Assembly: GCF_002855555.1 (NCBI RefSeq)
Contig: NZ_PKRT01000002.1
Span: 1-64,000, forward strand
From: Novosphingobium sp. TH158
GTDB taxonomy: Bacteria; Pseudomonadota; Alphaproteobacteria; Sphingomonadales; Sphingomonadaceae
Reading direction: 5' to 3'
DNA: 64,000 bases
This document shows positions 1 through 8,504 of this stretch, one piece after another. Position 1 is the first letter of the stretch. Each line of letters opens with the position of its first letter. A program made the translations under genes and the position numbers. Below the pieces are notes generated by a model that did no database searches, was not told where the DNA came from, and worked only from the letters and a program-made list of their open reading frames with translations.

Positions 1-69
1 AATCTGCTCTTCTGAAAACCTTGCACGCTTCATCGTCTGTCCTTCCTTCAGGCCAGACTCTAATCGCTC

Positions 70-891
70 GTGGAGGAAAATCAGGGGGTCACGTCACCGG
101 GGCTTCCGCTTTCTGAGTGGATCATTAGACCTCGCTCCAACCGTCAAGATGCATTGCCTCTCAAGAACGTCTTCACTCCTACGAGCAGCACGAAAGATGT
201 TCGCGGCGACAAATGGGCTGACGATGCAATCGGGAGCATGATTGTATTTGGTAACGACCTCCAACACGCTTCTTCGGGAACGGCATTGCTCTCGTCGGGA
301 TATGGAAACGCTGGCGCCTTCTTCGTTACGACTAAGAACCTCTGGCAAGCCGCGATCGTCTTTTCCGTCCGCCGCCTTATCAAACCAACATGGCTCAACG
401 ACCGTGACCAGTTCCTCCAACCCAGCCAGCCGCTCACCGAAGAGTTCAAATCCGATTGCCTGATCTGGATGCTGTTCAACGGCAGCAACCTCTCCGCCGG
501 GGCCGATGGCCTCGAATGGAACGACCGGACATGGTCGCTGGTCAATCACTTCATCCCCTTCACTGAGGCAGAGGTTGGCGCGAAAGACCGTTTCGAAAGC
601 GACTTTATGGTGCGCCACATGGCGGGCATGGCCTTCTCACCCGAGGCGCAGGCCGTGCTTGATGAAGGGCGCAAGCTATGGTCCCGCTTCCATGCCACTC
701 AATTTGCCCGCAAGATCCGCGACGAACTGAAACTCAATCGCGCCGATGCCGGCTGGTATCAGGTCCGCAAGGCGCTCGAAGCCAATCAGGAAAACGAGGT
801 CACCGATTTCACCCGGTTCAAGGCCGCCTATGCCGCGCTGGGGGACAAGCTGCGCCCGCAGGTATATGCACTAGGGTTCTTGCCTGAGTAG
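70..891 (+). CDS. C-terminal fragment of a large DNA methylase-like protein (putative)
   Basis: An open frame of 273 codons starts at a GTG, but an in-frame TAA sits at 61-63 and no convincing ribosome binding site precedes the GTG. The protein has no signal peptide or membrane segment. Its C-terminal half (phrases such as FIPFTEAEVGAKDRFESDFM and a final KLRPQVYALGFLPE) resembles, from memory, the C-terminal specificity/target region of large type IIG or Eco57I-like N6-adenine methylases. No methylase catalytic motif (NPPY/DPPY) lies inside the frame, so at most this is the tail of such a protein, cut by a stop or frameshift near the window edge. What lies upstream is outside the window. The family assignment is recollection of similar tails, not a search result. 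Confidence 0.4.
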   Translation: MEENQGVTSPGLPLSEWIIRPRSNRQDALPLKNVFTPTSSTKDVRGDKWADDAIGSMIVFGNDLQHASSGTALLSSGYGNAGAFFVTTKNLWQAAIVFSVRRLIKPTWLNDRDQFLQPSQPLTEEFKSDCLIWMLFNGSNLSAGADGLEWNDRTWSLVNHFIPFTEAEVGAKDRFESDFMVRHMAGMAFSPEAQAVLDEGRKLWSRFHATQFARKIRDELKLNRADAGWYQVRKALEANQENEVTDFTRFKAAYAALGDKLRPQVYALGFLPE

Positions 892-993
892 TACTCACCC
901 CATTCCACCAACCGCCCTCACCCCTCCACCAACGGCATTGACTCGTTATCGCCTGCGCGCGAGGCAGGGCCGGATCGTTTCATGGGGAACCAG

Positions 994-3051
994 ATGAAGC
1001 CTGCCATCCTGCTTGCCAGCGCTGCCGCGCTGGCCCTTGCCTTTCCTGCTGCCGTTTCGGCGCAGACCTCCTCTCCCGCTGCCGCTGCCGCGCCTGCTGC
1101 CACCGCAGCCAGCGATCCGGCCAAGACCGGCAAGTACGGCGAATGGGGCTTCGCGCTCGATTATCGCGATACGGCGGTGAAGCCGGGCGACGACTTTGAG
1201 CGCCACGCCTCGGGCAAGTGGCTGGCGAACACGCCGATCCCGGCGGACCGGGCGAGCATCGGATCGTTCCTTGAACTGTTCGACCGCACCCAGGCCCACC
1301 TGCGCGACCTGATCACGAAGGGCGCCGACACCAAGTACGGCGCCTTCTACGCCAGTTTCATGGACGAAAAGACCATCGAGGCGCGCGGTAACAAGCCGCT
1401 GCTCGAGGATGTGGCACGGGTCCGCGCGATTGCCACCAAGCGCGACTTTGCCCGCTTCATGGGCACCACGCGCGGCGATTTCGGCATGGCTCCGTTCGAC
1501 TGGTCGGTAGAGGCGGACACCGCCGATCCGGGCATGAACGTGCTGTGGATCTACCAGGGCGGCATCGGCATGCCCGAGCGCGACTATTACCTGAAGAAGG
1601 ATTTCGCGCCGCAGCGCGCCGCCTATCGCGCCTATATCGCGCGCACCCTTGCCACCCTGGGCGAGCCCAATGCCGCGGCCATGGCGGGCAAGGTCATGGC
1701 CTTTGAAACCGCGATCGCCGAAAAGTCGTGGCCGGCTGCGGACCGCCGCGATGTCGACAAGGTCAACAACCCGATGTCGAGCGTGGAACTGACGGCATGG
1801 GCGCCCGGCATCGAATGGACCGCCCTGTGGGAAGGCGCGGGCGTGCCCGCCCAGAAGCGCATGATCGTTTCCGAAAAGACCGCGATCCGCGACATCGCCG
1901 GGATCTATGACAAGACCCCGCTCGACGTGCTGAAGGCCTGGCAGATGTTCCACATCGCCGATGGCGCATCGCCCTATCTTGGCCGCCGCATGGTCGAAAG
2001 CCGGTTCCAGTACCGCAAGACGATTTCCGGCGTGAAATCGATCCTGCCGCGCTGGAAGCGGGCCGTGGCGCAGGTCGATGGCTCGATGGGCGAACTGCTC
2101 GGGCAGGACTATGTCAAGGCGCACTTCCCGCCCGCCGCCAAGGCGGAGATGGAAACGCTGGTCGCCAACCTGAAGCTGGCCATGGCCGACCGCATCAAGG
2201 CCAACGCCTGGATGGGCGCGCCGACCAAGGCGGCGGCGCTGGAAAAGCTGGCGCGGATGGACGTGATGGTCGGCTATCCCGATAAGTTCCGGGACTATTC
2301 CGGCCTGACGATCGATGCCGGCGACCTCTACGGCAACGTCAAGCGCGCGGGGCTGTTCGATGCCGCCTATACGCTGGCGGACCTGGGCAAGCCGGTCGAT
2401 CGCAAGAAGTGGGCAATGAACCCGCAGACGATCAACGCCTATAACGGCGGGCTGGAGAACAAGATCGTGTTCCCCGCGGCGATCCTGCAGGCACCCTTCT
2501 TCGACATGGGCGTTGACGATGCGGTGAACTATGGCGCCATCGGCGGCGTCATCGGCCACGAGATCGTCCACGGCTTCGACGACCAGGGCCGCAAGATCGA
2601 CGCCACCGGCGCGGTGCGCGACTGGTGGACGAAGGAAGACAACGACAAGTTCGTGAAGGAAGCCAAGGTCTTCGGCGACCAGTACGCCAAGTTCGAGGCG
2701 GCACCCGGCCTGTTCGTCAATCCCGACCTGACCATGGGCGAGAACATCGCCGACCTGGGCGGACTGACCGTGGCGCTCGATGCCTATCGCAAGTCGCTGG
2801 GCGGCAAGGAAGCCCCGGTGATCGACGGGCTGACCGGCGAACAGCGCTTCTTCCTCGCCTGGGCGCAGGTCTGGCGCGAAAAGAGCCGCGAGGATGCGCT
2901 GCGCAGCCAGGTAACGGCCGATCCGCACAGCCCCGGCCGCTTCCGCGTACTCGGCCCGCTGGCCAACATCGACGACTGGTACAAGGCCTTCGGCGTCAAG
3001 CCGGGCGACAAGATGTACATCCCGGCGGAAAAGCGCGCGCGCCTGTGGTGA
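994..3051 (+). CDS. M13 family zinc metallopeptidase (neprilysin/PepO-like)
   Basis: This 685-residue secreted peptidase belongs to the M13 (neprilysin/endothelin-converting enzyme) family, which cleaves peptides in the periplasm using one zinc ion. The N-terminus is a classic signal peptide (MKPAILLASAAALALAFPAAVSAQ region) followed by a low-complexity Ala/Pro linker. The zinc motif HEIVH occurs in VIGHEIVHGFDDQG, the third zinc ligand in GENIADLGG, and the substrate-binding NAY motif in INAYNGGLENK, all in the expected order near the C-terminal end. The length is normal for the family. I chose the ATG at 994 because GGGGAA precedes it at a good distance; an in-frame ATG at 982 would add MGNQ. 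The gene stands alone and converges on the cytochrome gene across a strong hairpin. Confidence 0.93.
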   Translation: MKPAILLASAAALALAFPAAVSAQTSSPAAAAAPAATAASDPAKTGKYGEWGFALDYRDTAVKPGDDFERHASGKWLANTPIPADRASIGSFLELFDRTQAHLRDLITKGADTKYGAFYASFMDEKTIEARGNKPLLEDVARVRAIATKRDFARFMGTTRGDFGMAPFDWSVEADTADPGMNVLWIYQGGIGMPERDYYLKKDFAPQRAAYRAYIARTLATLGEPNAAAMAGKVMAFETAIAEKSWPAADRRDVDKVNNPMSSVELTAWAPGIEWTALWEGAGVPAQKRMIVSEKTAIRDIAGIYDKTPLDVLKAWQMFHIADGASPYLGRRMVESRFQYRKTISGVKSILPRWKRAVAQVDGSMGELLGQDYVKAHFPPAAKAEMETLVANLKLAMADRIKANAWMGAPTKAAALEKLARMDVMVGYPDKFRDYSGLTIDAGDLYGNVKRAGLFDAAYTLADLGKPVDRKKWAMNPQTINAYNGGLENKIVFPAAILQAPFFDMGVDDAVNYGAIGGVIGHEIVHGFDDQGRKIDATGAVRDWWTKEDNDKFVKEAKVFGDQYAKFEAAPGLFVNPDLTMGENIADLGGLTVALDAYRKSLGGKEAPVIDGLTGEQRFFLAWAQVWREKSREDALRSQVTADPHSPGRFRVLGPLANIDDWYKAFGVKPGDKMYIPAEKRARLW

Positions 3052-3067
3052 TCGCGGCCTGAGGCGA

Positions 3068-3092
3068 TCCCCCTTCCCGTCCGGAAGGGGGA
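3068..3092. terminator. Hairpin between two convergent genes
   Basis: A near-perfect inverted repeat (CCCCCTTCC, short loop, GGAAGGGGG) fills most of the 48-base gap between the peptidase stop and the cytochrome stop. There is no T-tract on either side, so it is a probable bidirectional transcription block or RNA-stabilising hairpin rather than a textbook terminator. Confidence 0.5.
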
Positions 3093-3099
3093 AGCCGGA

Positions 3100-3639
3100 T
3101 CAGGTGGTCTTCTTCGGCTCGCGATAGACTTCGTGGCACTGCTTGCACTGCAGGGCATCGCCCAGCATGCCGAGCACGCCCTGGACATTGCCGGTTGCGC
3201 CCACCTTGGCCATCGCCTCGGTCGAGGTGACGAAGTGGTCCATGCGCTTAGAATAGTCGGCCCAGTTCGACCAGGCCTCTGCCTTGGTGCGCCCGCCGGG
3301 GATCTTCATCTGGAACAGGGTGTGCGATTCCTTCGCGCTGTCGGCGATGGAACGGGTGGTTTCCGCCAGCTTGCTGGCAGGCGCGAGGCCGGCGACGATA
3401 TCGCCCAGCAGGTCGGCATCCTTTTCCAGCTGGATCATCGCCTGCTGGCGTTCATAGATCAGCGTGTCGATCTCTTCCTTCGACATCTTGGAGATGTCCG
3501 CCGGTGCCGTGCTGGCTGCCGGTGCGGCCGCCGAAGTGTCCGATGCGGCCTGCCCGGCCTGCTGCCATGCCATCGAGGCTACCAGCACCGCCAGCGAAGT
3601 GCCCAGCACACGGCCCCGGAAAAAACCCTTGCGATTCAT
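3100..3639 (-). CDS. Cytochrome c' family protein (secreted, C-terminal haem site)
   Basis: The protein is 179 residues with an N-terminal signal peptide (RKGFFRGRVLGTSLAVLVAS, cleavage after the AGQA stretch). An Ala/Pro-rich linker follows, then a helical domain of about 125 residues that ends with one haem-binding CxxCH motif (CKQCHEVYREP) near the C-terminus. A single C-terminal CxxCH on a four-helix bundle is the signature of the cytochrome c'/c-556 class, which bind NO or CO or act in periplasmic electron transfer. The ATG at 3639 follows GGCGGGGA; a TTG just before it is an unlikely start. No redox partner gene adjoins it, so its partner cannot be inferred. Confidence 0.85.
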   Translation of the reverse strand: MNRKGFFRGRVLGTSLAVLVASMAWQQAGQAASDTSAAAPAASTAPADISKMSKEEIDTLIYERQQAMIQLEKDADLLGDIVAGLAPASKLAETTRSIADSAKESHTLFQMKIPGGRTKAEAWSNWADYSKRMDHFVTSTEAMAKVGATGNVQGVLGMLGDALQCKQCHEVYREPKKTT

Positions 3640-3857
3640 CAATCCCCGCCTTGTTCTTGTTAGCGTCTGTCCGCGCCGTTTATCCGGCCGCGACTGTCAC
3701 TTGGCTGAACACGGATGAGCCCTGCGGGGCAAGTCGCGAATTGTCGCAATGCACCGCGCCGACGATAACTGCGCGCGGGCACTGGCCAGACCATTGCCAG
3801 CCCCGTGTCACGGCCTAATGGCATTTGCCGATCAACCGATTTCGAGGGAAACACGCC

Positions 3858-4652
3858 ATGAAGATCGACAATTCCATCGCTGCCGTCGTTACCGGCGGTT
3901 CTTCCGGCCTTGGCCGCGCCAGCGTCCTCGCCCTTGCCGAAGCAGGCGTGAAGGTCGCCATTTTCGACATCAACGAGGAAGCCGGCGAAGCGATCGCCAA
4001 GGAAGTCGGCGGCGTGTTCTGCAACGTCAACATCATGGACGAACAGTCCGTGCTCGACGGTTTCGAAAAGGCCCGTGCCGCCAATGGCCAGGAACGCATC
4101 GTGATCCACTGCGCCATGGTTGCCGGCGGCGGCAAGACCGTGGGCTGGGACAAGGAAAACAACTGCTACAAGCGCGCCGCCACCGAAGGCTTCGCCCGCT
4201 CGATGGAAGGCATCGCCACCGCCACCTACCGCGTCGCCTCGATCGCCGCGCTGGGCATGGCCAATTCCGAACCGCTCAACGAAGATGGTGAGCGCGGCTG
4301 CATCATCCTGACCTCGTCGGTCGCCTCGCAGGATGGCCAGATCGGCCAGGTCGCCTATGGCGGCGGCAAGGGCGCGGTCAACGCCATGGTCCTGCCGATG
4401 GCGCGCGACCTGATGGACGTGGGCGTGCGCGTCAACGCCATCCTGCCCGGCACCTTCGCCACGCCGCCGATGCTCGGTGTCAAGGCCAAGGCCCCGGCGA
4501 TCTACGAAAACCTGGAAAAGGCCGTGCCCTTCCCCAAGCGCCTGGGCGAGCCCGCCGAATTCGGCAGCCTGGCGATGGAAATCGCGCGCAATTCCTACAT
4601 CAACGCGCAGCTCTTCCGCCTCGACGGCGGCATCCGCTTCACCCCGAAGTGA
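3858..4652 (+). CDS. Short-chain dehydrogenase/reductase, HSD10-like
   Basis: This 264-residue SDR has the N-terminal Rossmann motif TGGSSGLG (residues about 13-20) and an acidic residue after beta-2 (FDINEE), which favours NAD(H). The catalytic Ser lies in LTSSVAS and the Tyr-Lys pair in VAYGGGKGAV. The extended middle segment (ARSMEGIATATYRVASIA) and the C-terminus RLDGGIRFTPK resemble type 2 3-hydroxyacyl-CoA dehydrogenases (HSD10/FabG-like beta-oxidation enzymes), though the catalytic loop YGGGK differs from the usual YSASK. The ATG at 3858 follows GAGGGAAAC. It is monocistronic, with a strong terminator about 45 bases downstream. Substrate unknown; an acyl-CoA or alcohol substrate is plausible. 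Confidence 0.85.
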   Translation: MKIDNSIAAVVTGGSSGLGRASVLALAEAGVKVAIFDINEEAGEAIAKEVGGVFCNVNIMDEQSVLDGFEKARAANGQERIVIHCAMVAGGGKTVGWDKENNCYKRAATEGFARSMEGIATATYRVASIAALGMANSEPLNEDGERGCIILTSSVASQDGQIGQVAYGGGKGAVNAMVLPMARDLMDVGVRVNAILPGTFATPPMLGVKAKAPAIYENLEKAVPFPKRLGEPAEFGSLAMEIARNSYINAQLFRLDGGIRFTPK

Positions 4653-4695
4653 GCCGCGCCTGCCGGCGGTGCGCCGCCGGCAAGCCGAACCGAAC

Positions 4696-4738
4696 GCAGC
4701 ACGCCCGATCCCTTCGCGGTTCGGGCGTGTTGCTTTTT
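4696..4738 (+). terminator. Rho-independent terminator after the SDR gene
   Basis: A long stem (GCAGCACGCCCGA pairing with TCGGGCGTGTTGC, one G-T wobble) is followed directly by TTTTT. It lies 43 bases after the SDR stop codon, and no gene overlaps it. Confidence 0.85.
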
Positions 4739-4826
4739 CGGCCCCGGCAATGTTCGCGCAAACATAACAGTTGCCGCCCGCACGCCATTTGCTAGTCAAC
4801 TGGCAAGACCAATATCGGGGGCGGGG

Positions 4827-6227
4827 ATGACTTCGGCACAAAAGCAGGCAAATCTGGGCTTCATCGGCCTGATCGTCGCGGTGGCGACGCTGGGCGGGTT
4901 CATGTTCGGATACGATTCCGGCGCGATCAACGGCACCACGCGCGGGCTTGCGACCACCTTCGGGCTCGACGAGGCGAACCTTGGCCTTACGGCCAGCTCG
5001 CTGCTGCCGGGCTGCGCGCTCGGCGCTTTCCTTGCCGGGCGGCTGGCCGACCTCAAGGGCCGCCGCTGGGTCATGCTTTCGGCCGCCGTGCTGTTCATCC
5101 TCAGCGCGCTGTGGGCCGGGGCGGCGAGCAGCGCGATCTCGTTTGCCACGGCGCGCTTCCTCGCCGGTGCGGCGGTGGGCGCGGCATCGGTGCTGTCGCC
5201 CGCCTATATCTCGGAAGTCACCCCGGCGCACCTGCGCGGGCGGCTGTCGTCGATCCAGCAGATCATGATCATCACCGGCCTGCTGGGCGCGGCGACATCG
5301 AACATGATGCTGCAACGCTTCGCCGGCTCCTCGCTCAACGAGATCTGGGGCTTCCCCGCCTGGCGCTGGATGTTCTGGGTGCAGGCCGTGCCGGCCCTGC
5401 TGTTCCTCGTCTCGCTGCTCTTCGTGCCGGAAAGCCCGCGCTACCTTGTCGCCAAGGGCCGCATGGACGAAGCACGCGCCGTGCTCGCCCGCCTGTTCGG
5501 CCCGGACGAGGCCGATCGCGTGGCGCAGGAGATCAGGGATTCGCTCGCCACCGATCATCAGCCCAGCATGGCCGACCTGAAAGATCCGGCCACCGGCAAG
5601 TGGCGCACCATCGTGTGGGTGGGCATCGGCCTTGCCGTGTTCCAGCAGTTCGTCGGCATCAACGTGGTGTTCTATTACGGCATCATGCTGTGGGAGGCGG
5701 TGGGCTTTACGGAGCAGCAGGCCTTCACCACCCAGGTCATCAACGATGCCGTTTCGGTGGGCGCCTGCATCGTCGCGCTGCTGCTGATCGACAAGGTGGG
5801 GCGCCGGCCGCTGCTGCTGATCGGCTCGCTGGGCATGGCGATAACGCTGGGGCTGATGACCTTTGCCTTCACGCAAGGGACGATCATCGACGGAAGGCTC
5901 GTCCTGCCTCCGGAAATGGGCACGCTGGCCTTCATCGCCGCCATTTCCTACGCCGCGCTGTTCAACCTTTCGTGGGGCCCGGTGATGTGGGTGCTGCTGG
6001 GCGAGATGTTCCCCAACCAGATGCGCGGCAGCGCCCTCGCCGTCGCCGGTTTCGCGCAGTGGACCGCCAACTTCGCGATCTCGTCGAGCTTCCCCTGGGC
6101 GCTCAAGAACCTGGGCCTGTCCACCGCCTATGGCTTCTACGCCACCTGCGCGCTGATCTCGTTCTTCTTCGTGCAGCGCATGGTGAAGGAAACCAAGGGC
6201 AAGACGCTGGAGCAGATGGAGGGCTAG
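4827..6227 (+). CDS. Sugar porter family MFS transporter
   Basis: This 466-residue inner-membrane protein shows about 12 hydrophobic segments in two halves. It carries sugar-porter signatures: FGYDSGAINGT in helix 1, the loop 2-3 motif GRLADLKGRRWVM, PESPRYLVAKGR after helix 6, QQFVGINVVFYYG in helix 7, and DKVGRRPLLLIG in loop 8-9. The C-terminal PETKGKTLE motif of family members appears as VKETKGKTLEQMEG. These mark proton-coupled or facilitative uptake of hexoses or pentoses (XylE/GalP/GLUT class); the specific sugar cannot be read. The next gene starts 16 bases later and may be co-transcribed, though a ThiF-like protein has no obvious link to sugar uptake. Confidence 0.92.
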   Translation: MTSAQKQANLGFIGLIVAVATLGGFMFGYDSGAINGTTRGLATTFGLDEANLGLTASSLLPGCALGAFLAGRLADLKGRRWVMLSAAVLFILSALWAGAASSAISFATARFLAGAAVGAASVLSPAYISEVTPAHLRGRLSSIQQIMIITGLLGAATSNMMLQRFAGSSLNEIWGFPAWRWMFWVQAVPALLFLVSLLFVPESPRYLVAKGRMDEARAVLARLFGPDEADRVAQEIRDSLATDHQPSMADLKDPATGKWRTIVWVGIGLAVFQQFVGINVVFYYGIMLWEAVGFTEQQAFTTQVINDAVSVGACIVALLLIDKVGRRPLLLIGSLGMAITLGLMTFAFTQGTIIDGRLVLPPEMGTLAFIAAISYAALFNLSWGPVMWVLLGEMFPNQMRGSALAVAGFAQWTANFAISSSFPWALKNLGLSTAYGFYATCALISFFFVQRMVKETKGKTLEQMEG

Positions 6228-6243
6228 TGCTAGGCGGCAGGCG

Positions 6244-7017
6244 ATGACCCTCGCCCCTGACCGCCTCGACCGTTTCGCCCGCCATATCGTCCTGCCCGAA
6301 GTGGGCGGCGCCGGACAGGTTGCGCTGACACAGGCCCATGTCGTGCTGGTCGGCTGCGGCGGCATCGGATCGCCCGCGCTGCAATACCTTGCCGGTGCCG
6401 GCGTCGGCCGGCTGACGCTGATCGACGATGACGTGGTCGATGCCAGCAACCTCCAGCGCCAGACGATCTTCACCCCGGCCGATATCGGGCGCCCCAAGGC
6501 AGAGGTCGCGGCGCAATGGGTGGCCCGCTTCGATCCCGCGATTGAGGCCCGCGCGGTCGTGGAACGTGTCGGGATGGACAACGCCGCGCGGGTCCTCGGC
6601 GGGGGTGCCAGCCTTGTACTCGACGGGTGTGACAACTTCGCGACCCGCCTCGCGGTCTCGGACAGCTGCGTGAAGCTGGGCGTGCCGCTGACCAGCGCCG
6701 CGCTTGGCCGCTTCCAGGGCCAGGTGGCGAACTTTGCCGGCCACCTGCCCGACCAGCCCTGCTATCGCTGCTGGGTGGGCGATGCCTTCGATGCCGAAGA
6801 TTGCGATACCTGCGCCGCCGATGGCGTGCTGGGGGCCATGGTCGGCATGATCGGCGCCTATGCCGCGATGAGCGCGATCCGCGTGATCCTTGCCGGCCAC
6901 GCCGCCTTCGGTGATCCGCAGTGGGGCCAGCTCCAGCTGTTCGATGGCCTTGCCCCTTCGCTGCGGACGATCCGCGTGCCGCGCGACGCCGAATGCCGGG
7001 GCTGCTCAGCCGCCTGA
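6244..7017 (+). CDS. ThiF/MoeB/HesA family adenylyltransferase (E1-like)
   Basis: A 257-residue E1-like enzyme. The N-terminal RFARHIVLPEVGGAGQ and nucleotide-binding VLVGCGGIGSPALQYLAGAG motifs, the DDDVVDASNLQRQ segment and DGCDNFATR are typical of MoeB/ThiF. Two Cys pairs that would hold structural zinc are present (CYRCW near residue 173 and CRGC near the C-terminus). Such enzymes adenylate the C-terminal glycine of MoaD or ThiS for molybdopterin or thiazole synthesis. No ThiS/MoaD or rhodanese domain is present here, so the partner is unknown. It follows the sugar porter by 16 bases. The rightward amidohydrolase gene begins 136 bases later. Confidence 0.88.
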   Translation: MTLAPDRLDRFARHIVLPEVGGAGQVALTQAHVVLVGCGGIGSPALQYLAGAGVGRLTLIDDDVVDASNLQRQTIFTPADIGRPKAEVAAQWVARFDPAIEARAVVERVGMDNAARVLGGGASLVLDGCDNFATRLAVSDSCVKLGVPLTSAALGRFQGQVANFAGHLPDQPCYRCWVGDAFDAEDCDTCAADGVLGAMVGMIGAYAAMSAIRVILAGHAAFGDPQWGQLQLFDGLAPSLRTIRVPRDAECRGCSAA

Positions 7018-7153
7018 ACCCCGCCGCCATCGCCTTTGCGATGCCGCCGCGCCGTTGCAGTTGATTCGCATCAAGGATTTCCCGGCCGCTTCCCGGAACA
7101 GTGGCAAGGTAAAGCCGCGCCCCGCGCGGTCCTGCCAATTGGGAGTCCCTGCG

Positions 7154-8470
7154 ATGCAAATGGAAGACATGGTGATCATCAGCGTTGACGATCACATCAG
7201 CGAACCCGGCGATCTGTTCACGCACCACCTTTCCGGCCCGGCGCTCGCCTCGGCGCCGCAGATGAAGCAGAAGTCGAACGGTTCGAACTACTGGGATTAC
7301 CAGGGGCTCAAGATGGCCTCGGTCGCGCTCAACGGCGTGGTCGGGCGGCCCAAGGAAGAATACGGCATGGAGCCGACCAGCCTCGACCAGCTGCGCCGCG
7401 GCTGCTGGGATCCGGCGGCGCGCGTGGATGACATGGACGTCAACGGCATTGCCGCCAGCCTCAACTTCGGCACCCTGATCGGGCTCGACGGGCTGATGTT
7501 CTGCAACGCGCCGGACAAGACCTATGCCGTCAACCACGTCCAGGCCTACAACGATTATCACTGGTACCAGTGGTGCCAGGCCCACCCCGGCCGCTTCATC
7601 ATGAACGGCATCCTGCCCGCATGGGACATCGACGCCACGGTGGCGGAAATCCACCGCCTGGCCAAGCTCGGCTGCACCTCGGTCTCGTTCAACGAGAACC
7701 CGACCAAGCGCGGCCTGCCTTCGGTCCACAACCCGCACTGGGAACCGCTGTGGAAGGCCTGCGCCGATACCGACATGACGATCAACCTGCACATCGGCGC
7801 GGGCAACCCCAGCCCGCACGCCACCGATGAATCGCCGATCGAAGCGTGGATCACGACCATGCCGATGTCGGTTTCGATCGGCCTTGCCGACTGGCTGCAC
7901 CTTGAAGCGCTGCACCGCTATCCGCTGAAGATCGCCATGTCGGAAAGCGGCATCGGCTGGATCCCCTACCTGCTCGAACGCGCTGACTATGCGCACGAAC
8001 AGCACTCGGCATGGACCCATTCGGATACCTACCTCAAGGGCAAGAAGCCTTCGGACGTCTATCACGAACACTTCTATTCGTGCTTCATCGACGATGCCTA
8101 TGGCTGCCGCAACCTCGACGCGCTGGGCGAGGACAAGGTCTGCTACGAAGTCGATTACCCGCACTCCGACGCGCCCTGGCCGAATGCTCCTGAAGTGCTG
8201 TGGCGCTCGGTCAGCCAGCTTTCGGACGAGGTGATCGACAAGATCACCCACAAGAACGCGATGAGCCTCTACCGCTTCGACATGTTCGGCCAGATCCCCA
8301 AGGAAGAGCTGACGGTGAAGGCCCTGCGCGCCAAGGCGGCGGCCAAGGGCGTCGATACCACGGTGAAGTCCACCGGCGGCGCGGCTCCCGAAAACCAGGG
8401 CGACAAGAAGCGCGCCATCACCTCGGGCGATGTCAACGCCATGTTCAAGAAGCACGCCGAAGCGGTGTGA
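7154..8470 (+). CDS. Amidohydrolase family protein (amidohydrolase-2 TIM barrel)
   Basis: The 438-residue product is a metal-dependent TIM-barrel hydrolase or decarboxylase of the amidohydrolase-2 group (relatives include ACMSD and LigW-like decarboxylases). Visible landmarks are VDDHISEPGDLF after strand 1 (first metal ligand region), INLHIGAGN in the middle, a Glu in MSESGIGW, and the terminal metal Asp region YEVDYPHSDAPWPN. I chose the ATG at 7154 because the protein matches family N-termini there and GGGAG precedes it; the frame remains open further upstream. The C-terminal 60 residues are a charged, Lys/Ala-rich tail. The true reaction cannot be told from sequence; proteins of this type in sphingomonads often sit with aromatic or hydroxyacid catabolism genes, absent here. 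Confidence 0.85.
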   Translation: MQMEDMVIISVDDHISEPGDLFTHHLSGPALASAPQMKQKSNGSNYWDYQGLKMASVALNGVVGRPKEEYGMEPTSLDQLRRGCWDPAARVDDMDVNGIAASLNFGTLIGLDGLMFCNAPDKTYAVNHVQAYNDYHWYQWCQAHPGRFIMNGILPAWDIDATVAEIHRLAKLGCTSVSFNENPTKRGLPSVHNPHWEPLWKACADTDMTINLHIGAGNPSPHATDESPIEAWITTMPMSVSIGLADWLHLEALHRYPLKIAMSESGIGWIPYLLERADYAHEQHSAWTHSDTYLKGKKPSDVYHEHFYSCFIDDAYGCRNLDALGEDKVCYEVDYPHSDAPWPNAPEVLWRSVSQLSDEVIDKITHKNAMSLYRFDMFGQIPKEELTVKALRAKAAAKGVDTTVKSTGGAAPENQGDKKRAITSGDVNAMFKKHAEAV

Positions 8471-8504
8471 TCCGGCGGCCCGGCGGCGTCAGCGTCGCCG
8501 GGCC

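Noticed and set aside
946..2928. 660-codon open frame on the minus strand opposite the M13 peptidase
   Set aside because: It mirrors the codon bias of the real gene, has no family motif and overlaps it completely.
3660..6635. 991-codon open frame on the minus strand
   Set aside because: It covers the SDR and sugar porter genes, whose motifs are certain, and its sequence is a low-complexity His/Arg/Gly mixture typical of antisense frames in GC-rich DNA.
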